Assembly: GCF_021582875.1 (NCBI RefSeq)
Contig: NZ_CP091138.1
Location: forward strand, 3,410,001 to 3,474,000
DNA: 64,000 nt
Source of the DNA: Microbacterium sp. KUDC0406
GTDB taxonomy: Bacteria > Actinomycetota > Actinomycetes > Actinomycetales > Microbacteriaceae
Direction: 5' to 3'
The notes under the pieces are model-generated. The model ran no database searches and had not been told where the DNA came from. It saw only the letters and a program-made list of their open reading frames with translations. The translations under genes were made by a program, and so were the position numbers. Of this stretch, positions 44,888 to 53,209 are shown one piece after another; positions within the stretch are counted from its first letter, which is position 1, and each line of letters starts with the position of its first letter.

Positions 44888-46065
44888 ATGAGCAGCGAAG
44901 CCGTCCTCGTCGATGTCGTCCGCACCCCGGTGGGGCGTGGCAAGCCGGGCGGAGCGCTGTCGGGCGTGCATCCGGTCGACCTGGCGGCGGGGGTGCTCAC
45001 CGCCGTCCTGGAGCGCAACGGTCTCGAATCCGGACAACTCGACGACGTGCTGCTGGGCTGCGTCAGCCAGGTCGGCGACCAGGCCATGAACATCGCCCGT
45101 CAGGCCGTGCTCGCAGCGGGGTTCGACGAGACCATCCCCGCCACGACGATCGACCGTCAGTGCGGATCGAGCCAGCAGGCCGTGCACTTCGCCGCGCAGG
45201 GAATCGCCTCCGGTGCCTACGACGCAGTGCTCGTCGGCGGCGTCGAGTCGATGAGCCGCGTTCCGCTCGGCTCGTCCGCGGCCGGCGGATCGCCGATGTC
45301 GCCGCGGCTGCGTTCCCGCTACCCGCGGGGCTGGTGAACCAGGGCGTCAGCGCGGAGCTCATCGCGCAGCGCTGGGACCTCAGCCGCGACGACCTCGACG
45401 CCTTCGCCGCCGAATCGCACGCCCGCGCAGCGGCCGCCTGGCACGACGGCTTCTTCACCGGGACGACCGTCCCGGTGGCCGAGGCGCCGCATGCCACGAC
45501 CGATGAGACCGTGCGCGAGGGCACGACCGTCGAGAGGCTGGCCGGCCTGCCGGCTTCCTTCCGCACCGAGGAACTGGCCGTACGGTTCCCCGAGCTCGAC
45601 TGGCGGATCACCGCCGGCAACTCCTCGCCGCTCACCGACGGGGCATCCGCTGCGCTGCTGATGAGCGCCGAGAGGGCGGATGCTCTGGGGCTGCGTCCTC
45701 GGGCGCGCTTCGGCGCCTTCGACGTGATCGGCGACGATCCGCTGATGATGCTCACCGGCCCCATCCCCGCCACACGCCGGGTGCTCGAGAAGGCGGGTCT
45801 GAGCATCTCCGACCTCGATGCCTACGAGGTGAACGAGGCGTTCGCGTCGGTGCCGCTCGCCTGGGCCGCCGAACTCGACGCCGATCCGGCGCGCCTCAAC
45901 CCGCGCGGAGGGGCGATCGCGCTCGGACACGCGCTCGGATCGTCCGGCACTCGTCTGCTGGGCACTCTCGTCGACCACCTCGAGGCGACCGGCGGCCGGT
46001 ATGGACTCCAGACGATGTGCGAGGGCGGCGGCATGGCGAATGCCCTTGTCCTTGAACGTCTCTGA
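44888..46065 (+). CDS. Thiolase (acetyl-CoA acyltransferase), frame broken near 45326
   Basis: About 392 residues after repair. Thiolytic cleavage of 3-ketoacyl-CoA. Active-site Cys92 is in 'TIDRQCGSSQQAVHFAAQG', followed by 'GGAIALGHALGSSGTRLLGTLVDHLE' (His) and 'CEGGGMANALVLERL' (Cys). The two parts are in different frames. One more G in the GGGG run 45326-45329 joins 'RLRSRYPRG' to 'LVNQGVSAELIAQRWDLSRDD', the expected thiolase sequence. It is a degradative (FadA-like) rather than biosynthetic form judging by length and motifs. Transcribed alone. Confidence 0.9.
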
Positions 46066-46097
46066 TCGACAGGAACGATGCCGATTCCGGTACGGCT

Positions 46098-46127
46098 TTG
46101 ACCTTGCCCCGGGGCAGATACCACTCT
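46098..46127 (+). promoter_or_regulatory. Candidate MerR-type promoter with 12-base palindrome
   Basis: TTGACC at 46098-46103 is followed by the perfect palindrome TGCCCCGGGGCA (46105-46116) and a weak -10 (CACTCT, 46122-46127, 18-base spacer). A palindrome between -35 and -10 is where MerR-family activators bind. It lies before the MerR-PP2C gene. Confidence 0.5.
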
Positions 46128-46175
46128 GGTCCGGTCGGCGATCTCCGCCGATGCGACGAGAGGAAGATGGACCGC

Positions 46176-47195
46176 ATGGAGCTCATGTCGATCGGCGATT
46201 TCGCCCGTGCCGTGGGCCTCACGCCCAAGGCCCTGCGGATCTACGACGACCTGGACCTGCTGCCGCCCGCCGAGGTCGATGACCGCACCGGGTACCGGTT
46301 CTACGGCGGCGAGCAGATGGAGCAGGCGCGACTGATCGCTGCGCTGCGCCGGGTGGGCATGCCGCTCGAGCGCATCCGCGCGGCGCTGACCCTGCCACCC
46401 GCGGCGATCGCCGCGGAGCTCACCTCGTTCTGGCGACAGACCGAGGCGGACGTGCGCTCCCGGCGGACCCAGGTCTCCTCGCTCGTCGCCGACCTTCGAT
46501 CGAAGGAGAGCACGATGACCACCTCACGAACCCCTCGTACCAGCGTCGCCCACGCCCTCGGGCGGGGAGCGCGGGACGAGCAGCTCGATGCCGTACACCT
46601 CGGGGAGGAGCTGTGGGCCGTCGCGGACGGCTTCCACGGGACGCCGTCCGTCGCCGATGACTTCGTACGGCGGCTGGCGGCCGAGCCCGGTCCGATCGGT
46701 GCCGAGCGCTGGGACTCGCTCGCGGCCGAGTGCGTCGCCGACCTTCCGGATGACGGCCGTGGAAGCACGTTCACGGCCGTCGCGCTGAAGGGAGACATCG
46801 CCACCATCGCCCACCTGGGCGATTCGCGAGCGTGGCTGATGCGTGATGGAGTGCTGCGTCAGCTCACGACCGATCACACCGAGGTGACCGCTCTGCTGGA
46901 GGACGGTCGGCTCTCCGAGGAGGAGGCGCGGGTGCACCCCCGCCGTGCAGTGCTGAACCGCGCGCTCGGCGCCGGTGTGCTGAGCGATCCCGATGTGATC
47001 GGAGTCACGGTGCAGCGCGGCGACCGGCTGGCGCTGACCACCGACGGCGTGCACGCGCTGTTCCCCGCCGAGCAGCTCACCGCGCTGCTGGCGGCGGATG
47101 ACGCGGAGGCGGCGGTCGCCGCGGTGCGAGACGCGGTGCGTGATGCCGGTGAGCCCGACAATCATGCGATCGTGCTGATCGACGTCGAGGGCTGA
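46176..47195 (+). CDS. MerR-family regulator fused to a PP2C-type Ser/Thr phosphatase domain
   Basis: 339 residues. Residues 1-75 are a MerR winged helix ('MSIGDFARAVGLTPKALRIYDDLDLLPPAEVDDRTGYRFYGGEQ'), followed by a dimerisation helix to about 112. The rest is a PP2C domain with its metal and catalytic motifs: 'RDEQLDAVHLG', 'WAVADGFHG', 'GSTFTAVALKGDIATIAHLGDSRAWLM', 'NRALGAG', 'GDRLALTTDGVHALF' and 'PDNHAIVLI'. The phosphatase looks intact. An internal ATG at 46515, 6 bases after AAGGAG, would give a free 226-residue phosphatase, recalling TipAL/TipAS. ATG 46176 is preferred over 46167, which is too near the ribosome site. Confidence 0.87.
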   Translation: MELMSIGDFARAVGLTPKALRIYDDLDLLPPAEVDDRTGYRFYGGEQMEQARLIAALRRVGMPLERIRAALTLPPAAIAAELTSFWRQTEADVRSRRTQVSSLVADLRSKESTMTTSRTPRTSVAHALGRGARDEQLDAVHLGEELWAVADGFHGTPSVADDFVRRLAAEPGPIGAERWDSLAAECVADLPDDGRGSTFTAVALKGDIATIAHLGDSRAWLMRDGVLRQLTTDHTEVTALLEDGRLSEEEARVHPRRAVLNRALGAGVLSDPDVIGVTVQRGDRLALTTDGVHALFPAEQLTALLAADDAEAAVAAVRDAVRDAGEPDNHAIVLIDVEG

Positions 47196-47212
47196 CCGGC
47201 GCGAGCAGAGGA

Positions 47213-47242
47213 GACCCCCGCCGACCCGATTCGGCGGGGGTC
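47213..47242 (+). terminator. Rho-independent-type terminator after the MerR-PP2C gene
   Basis: GACCCCCGCCGA and TCGGCGGGGGTC form a perfect 12-base stem with a 6-base loop 17 bases after the stop, followed by TTCG. The T-run is short, as is common in high-GC genomes. Confidence 0.8.
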
Positions 47243-47384
47243 TTCGCGGTCGGAACAGACCGCGGCGGGAGCCGAGCTCACCGCGACGCGAAACCGACGC
47301 CCTTCCGGTCTGAGTCGTTCGCGTTCCTCCGTTCTACGCGCCGCGGGTTACGCGCGGGTGAACGGATTCCGCGAGTTCCGTTTC

Positions 47385-47398
47385 GAATCGCGCAACTT
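47385..47398. repeat. Single arm of palindromic repeat family D
   Basis: GAATCGCGCAACTT, identical to the arm at 48057-48070. The surrounding 47243-47498 gap has no gene; it holds this arm and otherwise nothing I can name. Confidence 0.5.
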
Positions 47399-47498
47399 CC
47401 CACGTCCTCGCCCGCGCGATACGATGCCGCCTCTGAAGCAGGTAGAGGTTCTCAGCTTCCTCGAGCAGCCCGGGAAGCTCTTACGATCGTCCCATCGC

Positions 47499-47945
47499 TC
47501 AGAGGTAGTCGTCCGGATGCAGCTGGCGCACGCCGCGACCGTAGAGGGTGAACTGCGCGCGCAGCGGGATGCCGAGGTCGGCGGCCTGTTCGGCCATCGC
47601 CCGCGCCCAGGCACGATCGATCTTCCGCACAGACTCCCGGCCAGGATGCTCCCAGACCAGCACGACCTGGGTGTTGCCGGTCACCTCGAGCATCGCGCCG
47701 ATGCGATGCATGAGCAGATGGGAGTGGGCGACCTCGCCGAGATCCGCGACCCTCACGGTCTCGAGCGGATCCTCGGGATAGTCGGCCATCGGCATGACCG
47801 GATCGCCAAGGCATCCGCGATCGTCGATGAAGAGCAGCCACAGCTGTCTCTGGTTCGCGCGCTGCAGCAACAGGGAGATGAGGTCGGAGAGCTGGTCGTC
47901 GGTGTGCAGCACGCGGTCCCGCACGGATTCTTCGGAGTTCGTCAT
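47499..47945 (-). CDS. Conserved-looking hypothetical protein
   Basis: 148 residues from ATG 47945: 'MTNSEESVRDRVLHTDDQLSDLISLLLQRANQRQLWLLFIDDRG'. A soluble alpha/beta protein with no signal peptide or membrane segment; 'VVLVWEHPGRESVRKIDRAWARAMAEQAADLGIPLRAQFTLYGRGVRQL' resembles a RecA- or Rossmann-like core, but no family is recognised. The frame extends upstream to 48224, yet that part is low quality and crosses a palindromic repeat, so the shorter start is used. It is flanked on both sides by GAATCGCGCAACTT repeats. Confidence 0.7.
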   Translation of the reverse strand: MTNSEESVRDRVLHTDDQLSDLISLLLQRANQRQLWLLFIDDRGCLGDPVMPMADYPEDPLETVRVADLGEVAHSHLLMHRIGAMLEVTGNTQVVLVWEHPGRESVRKIDRAWARAMAEQAADLGIPLRAQFTLYGRGVRQLHPDDYL

Positions 47946-48056
47946 GCGGACAACCCTGGTCGCATCACGACACCCTGCCGCCTCGCGAATCCCGAGCCTG
48001 TGCAGAACCTCTCCGCTGGATCGGGTTGTGGAGGACGAGTGACTACTCGCCGCTTC

Positions 48057-48108
48057 GAATCGCGCAACTTGCGGTTCTCGGAGCCCGGTGCCGCAAGTTG
48101 CGCGATTC
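48057..48108. repeat. Palindromic repeat family D, complete copy
   Basis: Perfect 18-base arms GAATCGCGCAACTTGCGG (48057-48074) and its complement (48091-48108) around a 16-base loop, between the hypothetical gene and the mmsA promoter region. Confidence 0.85.
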
Positions 48109-48166
48109 AAAGGGGTAGGGGTGAGGTAATGCTCAGGAAGCCCTACTATCTGCTCGGCGTCCCGAC

Positions 48167-48172
48167 TATGAT
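48167..48172 (+). promoter_or_regulatory. -10 box candidate of the mmsA operon
   Basis: TATGAT, 40 bases before the mmsA ATG. No convincing -35 box is seen at the right distance. Confidence 0.4.
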
Positions 48173-48211
48173 GGACACTGTGCCAAAGAGGGCATGGAGG
48201 AGCGTCGCACA

Positions 48212-49717
48212 ATGACTCGTACAATCCCGCATTTCGTAGGCGGATCGCACTTCGAGCCCCAAGAGGGCCGGTTCGCCGAGGTATTCGACCCCAGCACCGG
48301 CGAGGTGCAGGCCCGGGTGCCGCTGGCCTCTGCCGCCGAGGTGCAGCAGGTCATCGCGAACGCCGCCGCGGCGCAGCCCGCCTGGGCCGCGACCAACCCG
48401 CAGAAGCGCGCCCGCGTGCTGATGCGGTTCGTGGATCTGGTGAACCAGAACATGGACGAGCTGGCCAGGCTGCTCTCCCGTGAGCACGGCAAGACCTTCG
48501 AGGATGCGAAGGGCGACGTCATCCGCGGCCTCGAGGTGATCGAGTTCTGCATCGGCGCGCCGCACATGCTCAAGGGCGAGTACTCCACCTCTGCCGGCAC
48601 GGGCATCGACGTCTACTCGATGCGCCAGCCGCTCGGGGTGGTCGCGGGCATCACGCCGTTCAACTTCCCCGCGATGATCCCGCTCTGGAAGGCCGGCCCC
48701 GCGATCGCGAGCGGCAACGCCTTCGTGCTGAAGCCGTCCGAGCGCGACCCCTCCGTGCCGGTGCGCCTGGCCGAGCTGTTGCTGGAGGCGGGCCTGCCGG
48801 CCGGCATCTTCAACGTCGTGCACGGCGACAAGGAGGCGGTCGACACCATCCTCACCGACCCGCGCATCGAGGCCGTCGGCTTCGTGGGGTCCACCCCGAT
48901 CGCCGAGTACATCTACGCCACGGCTGCGGCCAACGGCAAGCGCGCACAGTGCTTCGGAGGTGCGAAGAACCATCTCGTCGTCATGCCCGACGCCGACCTC
49001 GACCAGGCCGCCGACGCCCTCATCGGCGCCGGCTACGGTTCGGCCGGAGAGCGCTGCATGGCGATCTCGGTCGCGGTCCCGGTCGGAGAGGAGACCGCTG
49101 ACGCACTGGTCGCCAAACTCACCGACCGCCTCGCCGGTCTGAAGGTGGGCCCCGGCCTCGAGCCCGGCGTCGACTACGGTCCGCTGGTCTCGTCCGCCGC
49201 GAAGGCACGCGTCGAGGGGCTGATCCAGCAGGGTGTGGATGCGGGCGCCACGTTGGCCGCCGACGGCCGCGGCCTCGTGGTACCCGGTCACGAGTCCGGC
49301 TTCTACCTCGGCCCCACCCTCTTCGACCGCGTCACCACCGACATGTCGATCTACCAGCAGGAGATCTTCGGCCCGGTGCTCTGTGTGGTCCGCGCCGCCG
49401 ACTACGAGGAGGCGCTGGCCCTGGCATCCGACAACCCCTACGGGAACGGCGTCGGCATCTTCACGCGCGACGGCGACGCCGCTCGTGACTTCGCCGCCCG
49501 CGTGAACGTGGGCATGGTCGGCGTGAACATCCCGATCCCGGTGCCGATCGCGTACTTCACCTTCGGCGGCTGGAAGGCGTCCGGCTTCGGCGACCTGAAC
49601 CAGCACGGCGCCGACGGGTTCCGCTTCTACACGAAGACCAAGACCGTGACCAGCCGCTGGCCGTCCGGCATCAAGGACGGCGCCAGCTTCGTGATCCCGA
49701 CGGGAGACCACCGATGA
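48212..49717 (+). CDS. mmsA: CoA-acylating methylmalonate-semialdehyde dehydrogenase
   Basis: 501 residues. It oxidises methylmalonate semialdehyde to propionyl-CoA and CO2 with NAD and CoA in valine degradation. ALDH motifs are 'PFNFPAMIPLWKAGPAIASGNAFVLKPSERDPS', 'GFVGSTPIAEYIY', catalytic Cys in 'YGSAGERCMAISVAV' and 'QQEIFGPVLCVVRA'. The MmsA hallmark 'GGAKNHLVVMPDAD' is present. ATG 48212 is 9 bases after GGAGGAG; the earlier in-frame ATG 48194 overlaps that site. First of three overlapping valine genes. Confidence 0.95.
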   Translation: MTRTIPHFVGGSHFEPQEGRFAEVFDPSTGEVQARVPLASAAEVQQVIANAAAAQPAWAATNPQKRARVLMRFVDLVNQNMDELARLLSREHGKTFEDAKGDVIRGLEVIEFCIGAPHMLKGEYSTSAGTGIDVYSMRQPLGVVAGITPFNFPAMIPLWKAGPAIASGNAFVLKPSERDPSVPVRLAELLLEAGLPAGIFNVVHGDKEAVDTILTDPRIEAVGFVGSTPIAEYIYATAAANGKRAQCFGGAKNHLVVMPDADLDQAADALIGAGYGSAGERCMAISVAVPVGEETADALVAKLTDRLAGLKVGPGLEPGVDYGPLVSSAAKARVEGLIQQGVDAGATLAADGRGLVVPGHESGFYLGPTLFDRVTTDMSIYQQEIFGPVLCVVRAADYEEALALASDNPYGNGVGIFTRDGDAARDFAARVNVGMVGVNIPIPVPIAYFTFGGWKASGFGDLNQHGADGFRFYTKTKTVTSRWPSGIKDGASFVIPTGDHR

Positions 49718-50931
49718 CCATGGTGACCACGACGGCCGAGGAGCGCGACGCCATCCTCGGCGCCGTCCGCGACTTCGCCGAGACCGAGCTGGCCCCGTTC
49801 GCGATCGAGCGCGATGAGAAGCACCTCTTCCCGCGCGACTCGCTGCACCGGGCGGGCGAGCTGGGCCTGGGCGGCATCTACGTGCGCGAGGATTTCGGCG
49901 GCACGGAGCTGTCCCGCGTCGATACCGTCGCGATCTTCGAGGAGCTCGCCAAGGGCGACCCGACCATCGCCTCATACATCTCGATCCACAACATGGTGGC
50001 CTGGATGATCGACACCTACGGCACCGAGGCGCAGCGCGCCGAATGGGTGCCGCAGCTGGCCGCGATGCAGGTGTTCGGCTCGTACTGCCTCACCGAGCCC
50101 GGAGCGGGATCGGATGCCGCGGCGATCGCCACCAGCGCGGTCCGCGACGGCGACGACTTCCTGCTCACCGGCGTCAAGCAGTTCATCTCCGGCGCCGGCG
50201 AGGCCGGCGTCTACGTGGTGATGGCGCGTACCGGCGCCCTTCGACAGGCTCAGGGACCCAGTGCTCATGACATCAGCGCGTTCATCGTGCCCGCGACCGC
50301 GGAGGGCCTCTCATTCGGGGCGCCGGAGAAGAAGATGGGCTGGCACGCTCAGCCCACCAGGCAGGTGATCCTGGACGGCGTGCGGGTGCCGGCATCCGCC
50401 ATGCTCGGCGACGAGGGCCGGGGATTCGCGATCGCGATGTCGGCGCTGAACGGCGGACGGCTGAACATCGCCGCTTGCTCGCTCGGCGGTGCGCAGTGGG
50501 CGCTGGAGAAGGCCGTGCAGTACGTGCATGAGCGCGAGGCGTTCGGCGAGCCGCTCGCCGAGAAGCAGTCCATCCTGTTCGCGATCGCCGACATGCGAAC
50601 CGATCTGCAGGCGGCGCGGCTGATGGTGCGCGACGGCGCACAGGCCGTCGACGAGAAGGCTCCGGATGCCACGATGCGCTGCGCGATGGCGAAGCGCTTC
50701 GCGACGGATGCTGGATTCGACGTCGCCAACAGGGCCCTTCAGCTGCACGGCGGGTACGGGTACCTTCAGGACTACGGGATCGAGAAGGTCGTCCGTGATC
50801 TGCGGGTGCATCAGATCCTGGAAGGGACGAACGAGATCATGAGACTCATCGTCGGACGCGAGATGCTGCGCCCCGCCGGATCCGCGTCGCTCCAGCGCAG
50901 CGGCGGCAACCAGATGCGGAGCGGGTCATGA
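49714..50931 (+). CDS. Acyl-CoA dehydrogenase (probable isobutyryl-CoA dehydrogenase)
   Basis: 405 residues. ACAD motifs are 'YCLTEPGAGSDAAAIATSA', 'GVKQFISGAG', 'ALQLHGGYGYLQDYGIEKVVRDLRVHQILEGTNEIMRLIVGREML', with catalytic Glu in EGTNEI. Between mmsA and mmsB, with ATGA overlaps on both sides, it should oxidise isobutyryl-CoA to methacrylyl-CoA in valine breakdown. Repeat family C is inserted in frame and codes '[11 protein letters not shown]' before 'DISAFIVPATAEGLSF', the same loop altered in the other ACAD (9213-10382). Confidence 0.93.
   Translation: MTMVTTTAEERDAILGAVRDFAETELAPFAIERDEKHLFPRDSLHRAGELGLGGIYVREDFGGTELSRVDTVAIFEELAKGDPTIASYISIHNMVAWMIDTYGTEAQRAEWVPQLAAMQVFGSYCLTEPGAGSDAAAIATSAVRDGDDFLLTGVKQFISGAGEAGVYVVMARTGALRQAQGPSAHDISAFIVPATAEGLSFGAPEKKMGWHAQPTRQVILDGVRVPASAMLGDEGRGFAIAMSALNGGRLNIAACSLGGAQWALEKAVQYVHEREAFGEPLAEKQSILFAIADMRTDLQAARLMVRDGAQAVDEKAPDATMRCAMAKRFATDAGFDVANRALQLHGGYGYLQDYGIEKVVRDLRVHQILEGTNEIMRLIVGREMLRPAGSASLQRSGGNQMRSGS
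50236..50259. repeat. Dispersed repeat family C, copy inside the second acyl-CoA dehydrogenase
   Basis: GCCCTTCGACAGGCTCAGGG (50236-50255) is read as ALRQAQG, the same frame and protein position as the copy at 9835-9857. Confidence 0.85.
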
Positions 50932-51812
50932 CCCGCATCGCGTTCCTCGGGCTCGGGCACATGGGGCTGCCCATGGCGGTGAACCTGGTGAAGGCCGGTC
51001 ACGACGTGCGCGGCTACGACCCCGTCCCGGCCGCGGTCGAGGCGGCGTCGGCGGCGGGCGTGCCGATCGCCTCGTTCGGCATCGACGCAGTCGCCGGCGC
51101 CGAGGTGGTCATCACCATGTTCCCCGCAGGCAAGCACGTGATCGCCGCCTACCAGGACGGCCTGCTGGCCGCCGCCGACCCCGGCACCCTGTTCATCGAA
51201 TCGTCCACCATCGCCGTCGACGAGGCGCGCACCGCGCACGAACTGGCGGTCGAGGCGGGGCATCGCAACATCGACGCCCCGGTCTCGGGCGGTGTCGTCG
51301 GCGCCGAGAACGGCACGCTCGCCTTCATGGTCGGCGGCTCCGACGAGGACTTCGCCGCCGCACTGCCGCTGCTCGAGGTGATGGGCAAGCGCATCGTGCA
51401 CTGCGGCGGACCGGGTCTCGGCCAGGCCGCGAAGGTCTGCAACAACATGATCCTCGCGGTGTCGCAGATCGCGGTCGCCGAAGCGTTCGTGCTGGGGGAG
51501 CGGCTGGGACTCGAGCATCAGGCGCTGTTCGACGTGGTGTCCCAGGCATCCGGTCAGTGCTGGTCGATCACGACCAACTGCCCCGTGCCCGGACCGGTGC
51601 TGACAAGCCCCGCCAACCGCGACTACCAGCCCGGCTTCGCCGGCGCGCTGATGGCGAAGGACCTCGGCCTCGCGCTGCAGGCGATCGAGCAGACCACGAC
51701 GGACGCGCAGCTGGGGCGGCTGGCGCAGCGCATCTACGCCGAGTTCGCCGCGGGCGAGGGCGGTCACCGCGACTTCTCGGGCATCATCACCGACATCCGC
51801 GACGCGTCCTGA
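50928..51812 (+). CDS. mmsB: 3-hydroxyisobutyrate dehydrogenase
   Basis: 294 residues. It oxidises 3-hydroxyisobutyrate to methylmalonate semialdehyde with NAD. N-terminal Rossmann 'IAFLGLGHMGLPMAVNLVKAGHDVRGYD', substrate motif 'DAPVSGGVVGAENGTL' and catalytic Lys in 'GPGLGQAAKVCNNMILAV'; the C-terminal 'DYQPGFAGALMAKDLGLALQ' is typical of HIBADH. It overlaps the ACAD by ATGA and completes the valine set, apart from methacrylyl-CoA hydratase and the CoA hydrolase, which are not adjacent. Confidence 0.94.
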   Translation: MTRIAFLGLGHMGLPMAVNLVKAGHDVRGYDPVPAAVEAASAAGVPIASFGIDAVAGAEVVITMFPAGKHVIAAYQDGLLAAADPGTLFIESSTIAVDEARTAHELAVEAGHRNIDAPVSGGVVGAENGTLAFMVGGSDEDFAAALPLLEVMGKRIVHCGGPGLGQAAKVCNNMILAVSQIAVAEAFVLGERLGLEHQALFDVVSQASGQCWSITTNCPVPGPVLTSPANRDYQPGFAGALMAKDLGLALQAIEQTTTDAQLGRLAQRIYAEFAAGEGGHRDFSGIITDIRDAS

Positions 51813-51834
51813 TCCGAATGCCGCGGGGCCGCCG

Positions 51835-53121
51835 TCACAGCTTGCTGAGCCAGACGGCGCGGCGACGGACCATGCGCACCAGATAGTTGCCGCAGATCGA
51901 GCCGGATGCCAGCGCAGCGGCGACCGCCGCGGCGCCGATGGTGTCGAACAGGCCCGGCACCGACGCTGAGGCGAGCTGCATCAGCCCGTTGAACAGCAGG
52001 AGGCCGGGCAGCATCGGGACGAGGGCGGCGACCAGCAGGGGAAGAGCAGGGGTGCGCGTGGGGCGGGTCAGGACCGAGGCCGTCGCTCCGACGGCGATCG
52101 CGGCGAAAGCGGCTGACCACATCGCGTAGAAGCCCGCCCGCGCGGCGAGCACGGTGACGGCCTCGCCGATCGCGGCCGTCAGCGCGACGGCCCAGAACGC
52201 GCGCCAGGGTGTGGCCGTGCCCAGGGAGAAGCCGAGCGCCATCACGACGGCGGCGATCAGCGCGACGACAGGCGTCTGTTCCGGTCGTGCCTCGGTGACG
52301 CTGATCGACACCGGAGCGCCGAGCAGTTCGAGCAGCAGCGACGACGCCATCACGCCGGCGGCGATGCCGGTGGTCGCGACGATCGCCTCCATCAGGCGTG
52401 CGAGGCCGGTGAGATAGTCGCCGGTGAGGATGTCCTGTACTCCGCCGAGCACGGTCACGCCGGCGAGCAGCACGATCACCGTCGAGACCACGACCAGGGT
52501 CGCCGAGGCGCTCGGATCGATGATCCGCACGACCACGGCGGCGACCGGGCCGATCACCCCGCCCAAGAACGTGCGGAACATCAGCGGGACGCCGCGCCTC
52601 TCCAAGGCATCGATGACCACATCGAGCAGCAGTGCGGCGAGGAAGGCGACCACGGCGACGAGTGCTCCGCCGCCGAGCAGCACGGCCGCGCCGCCGCCGA
52701 CGACGGCCCACCCCAGCCGTCTCACGACTGCGGGGGTGAGCGGCTTCGCGACGCGGATGCGTGCGAGCTGTCGTGCGGCATCCTCGAGTTCGATCCTCCG
52801 AGCGACGATCCTGCCGTGCAGTGCGGCCGCGGCGGTCAGCCGGGTGTAGTCCAGCCGCCGTGACGGCAGGTTGTGCCGGCGCGAGATCGATTCGTCCGTG
52901 CTGGCATTGGTCCAGGTGAGGGCGACTGTGCCCGGGCTGACATCCGCGTCGATGTGGCGCAGTCCGTACGCCCGCGTGATCGCGAGCATCGCCTCGGTGG
53001 TCTCCTGCGCACCCGCACCGGAGCGCCACATCACCATGGCGAGGCGGATCGCGAGATCGAGGATCGCACGGATCCGCGCCGAGGTGTCGGGGGCACTGCG
53101 CGGTGTTCGCATCGGTCCCAT
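51835..53121 (-). CDS. ThrE-like threonine/serine exporter family membrane protein
   Basis: 428 residues. The soluble N-terminal domain (about 1-150: 'RLAMVMWRSGAGAQETTEAMLAITRAYGLRHIDADVSPGTVALTWTN') followed by about ten hydrophobic segments in two halves is the ThrE (DUF1212/DUF3815) architecture of Corynebacterium-type exporters. ATG 53121 has GAGG 6 bases upstream; ATG 53112 is an alternative. It is convergent with mmsB and divergent from the enoyl-CoA hydratase gene. Amino-acid export is inferred from the family. Confidence 0.88.
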   Translation of the reverse strand: MGPMRTPRSAPDTSARIRAILDLAIRLAMVMWRSGAGAQETTEAMLAITRAYGLRHIDADVSPGTVALTWTNASTDESISRRHNLPSRRLDYTRLTAAAALHGRIVARRIELEDAARQLARIRVAKPLTPAVVRRLGWAVVGGGAAVLLGGGALVAVVAFLAALLLDVVIDALERRGVPLMFRTFLGGVIGPVAAVVVRIIDPSASATLVVVSTVIVLLAGVTVLGGVQDILTGDYLTGLARLMEAIVATTGIAAGVMASSLLLELLGAPVSISVTEARPEQTPVVALIAAVVMALGFSLGTATPWRAFWAVALTAAIGEAVTVLAARAGFYAMWSAAFAAIAVGATASVLTRPTRTPALPLLVAALVPMLPGLLLFNGLMQLASASVPGLFDTIGAAAVAAALASGSICGNYLVRMVRRRAVWLSKL

Positions 53122-53209
53122 TGTGGCCTCACCGCGGACTCGCGCGCGATGCCATCCCGAGCACCTGGGATACTGGTAGCACCGCGATGATGCGGTGGAG
53201 GGAGCATCC

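Noticed and set aside
47946..48224. N-terminal extension of the hypothetical protein encoded at 47499-47945
   Set aside because: The extension runs through palindrome D and over the mmsA promoter region and start, and has no conserved character; ATG 47945 is more likely.
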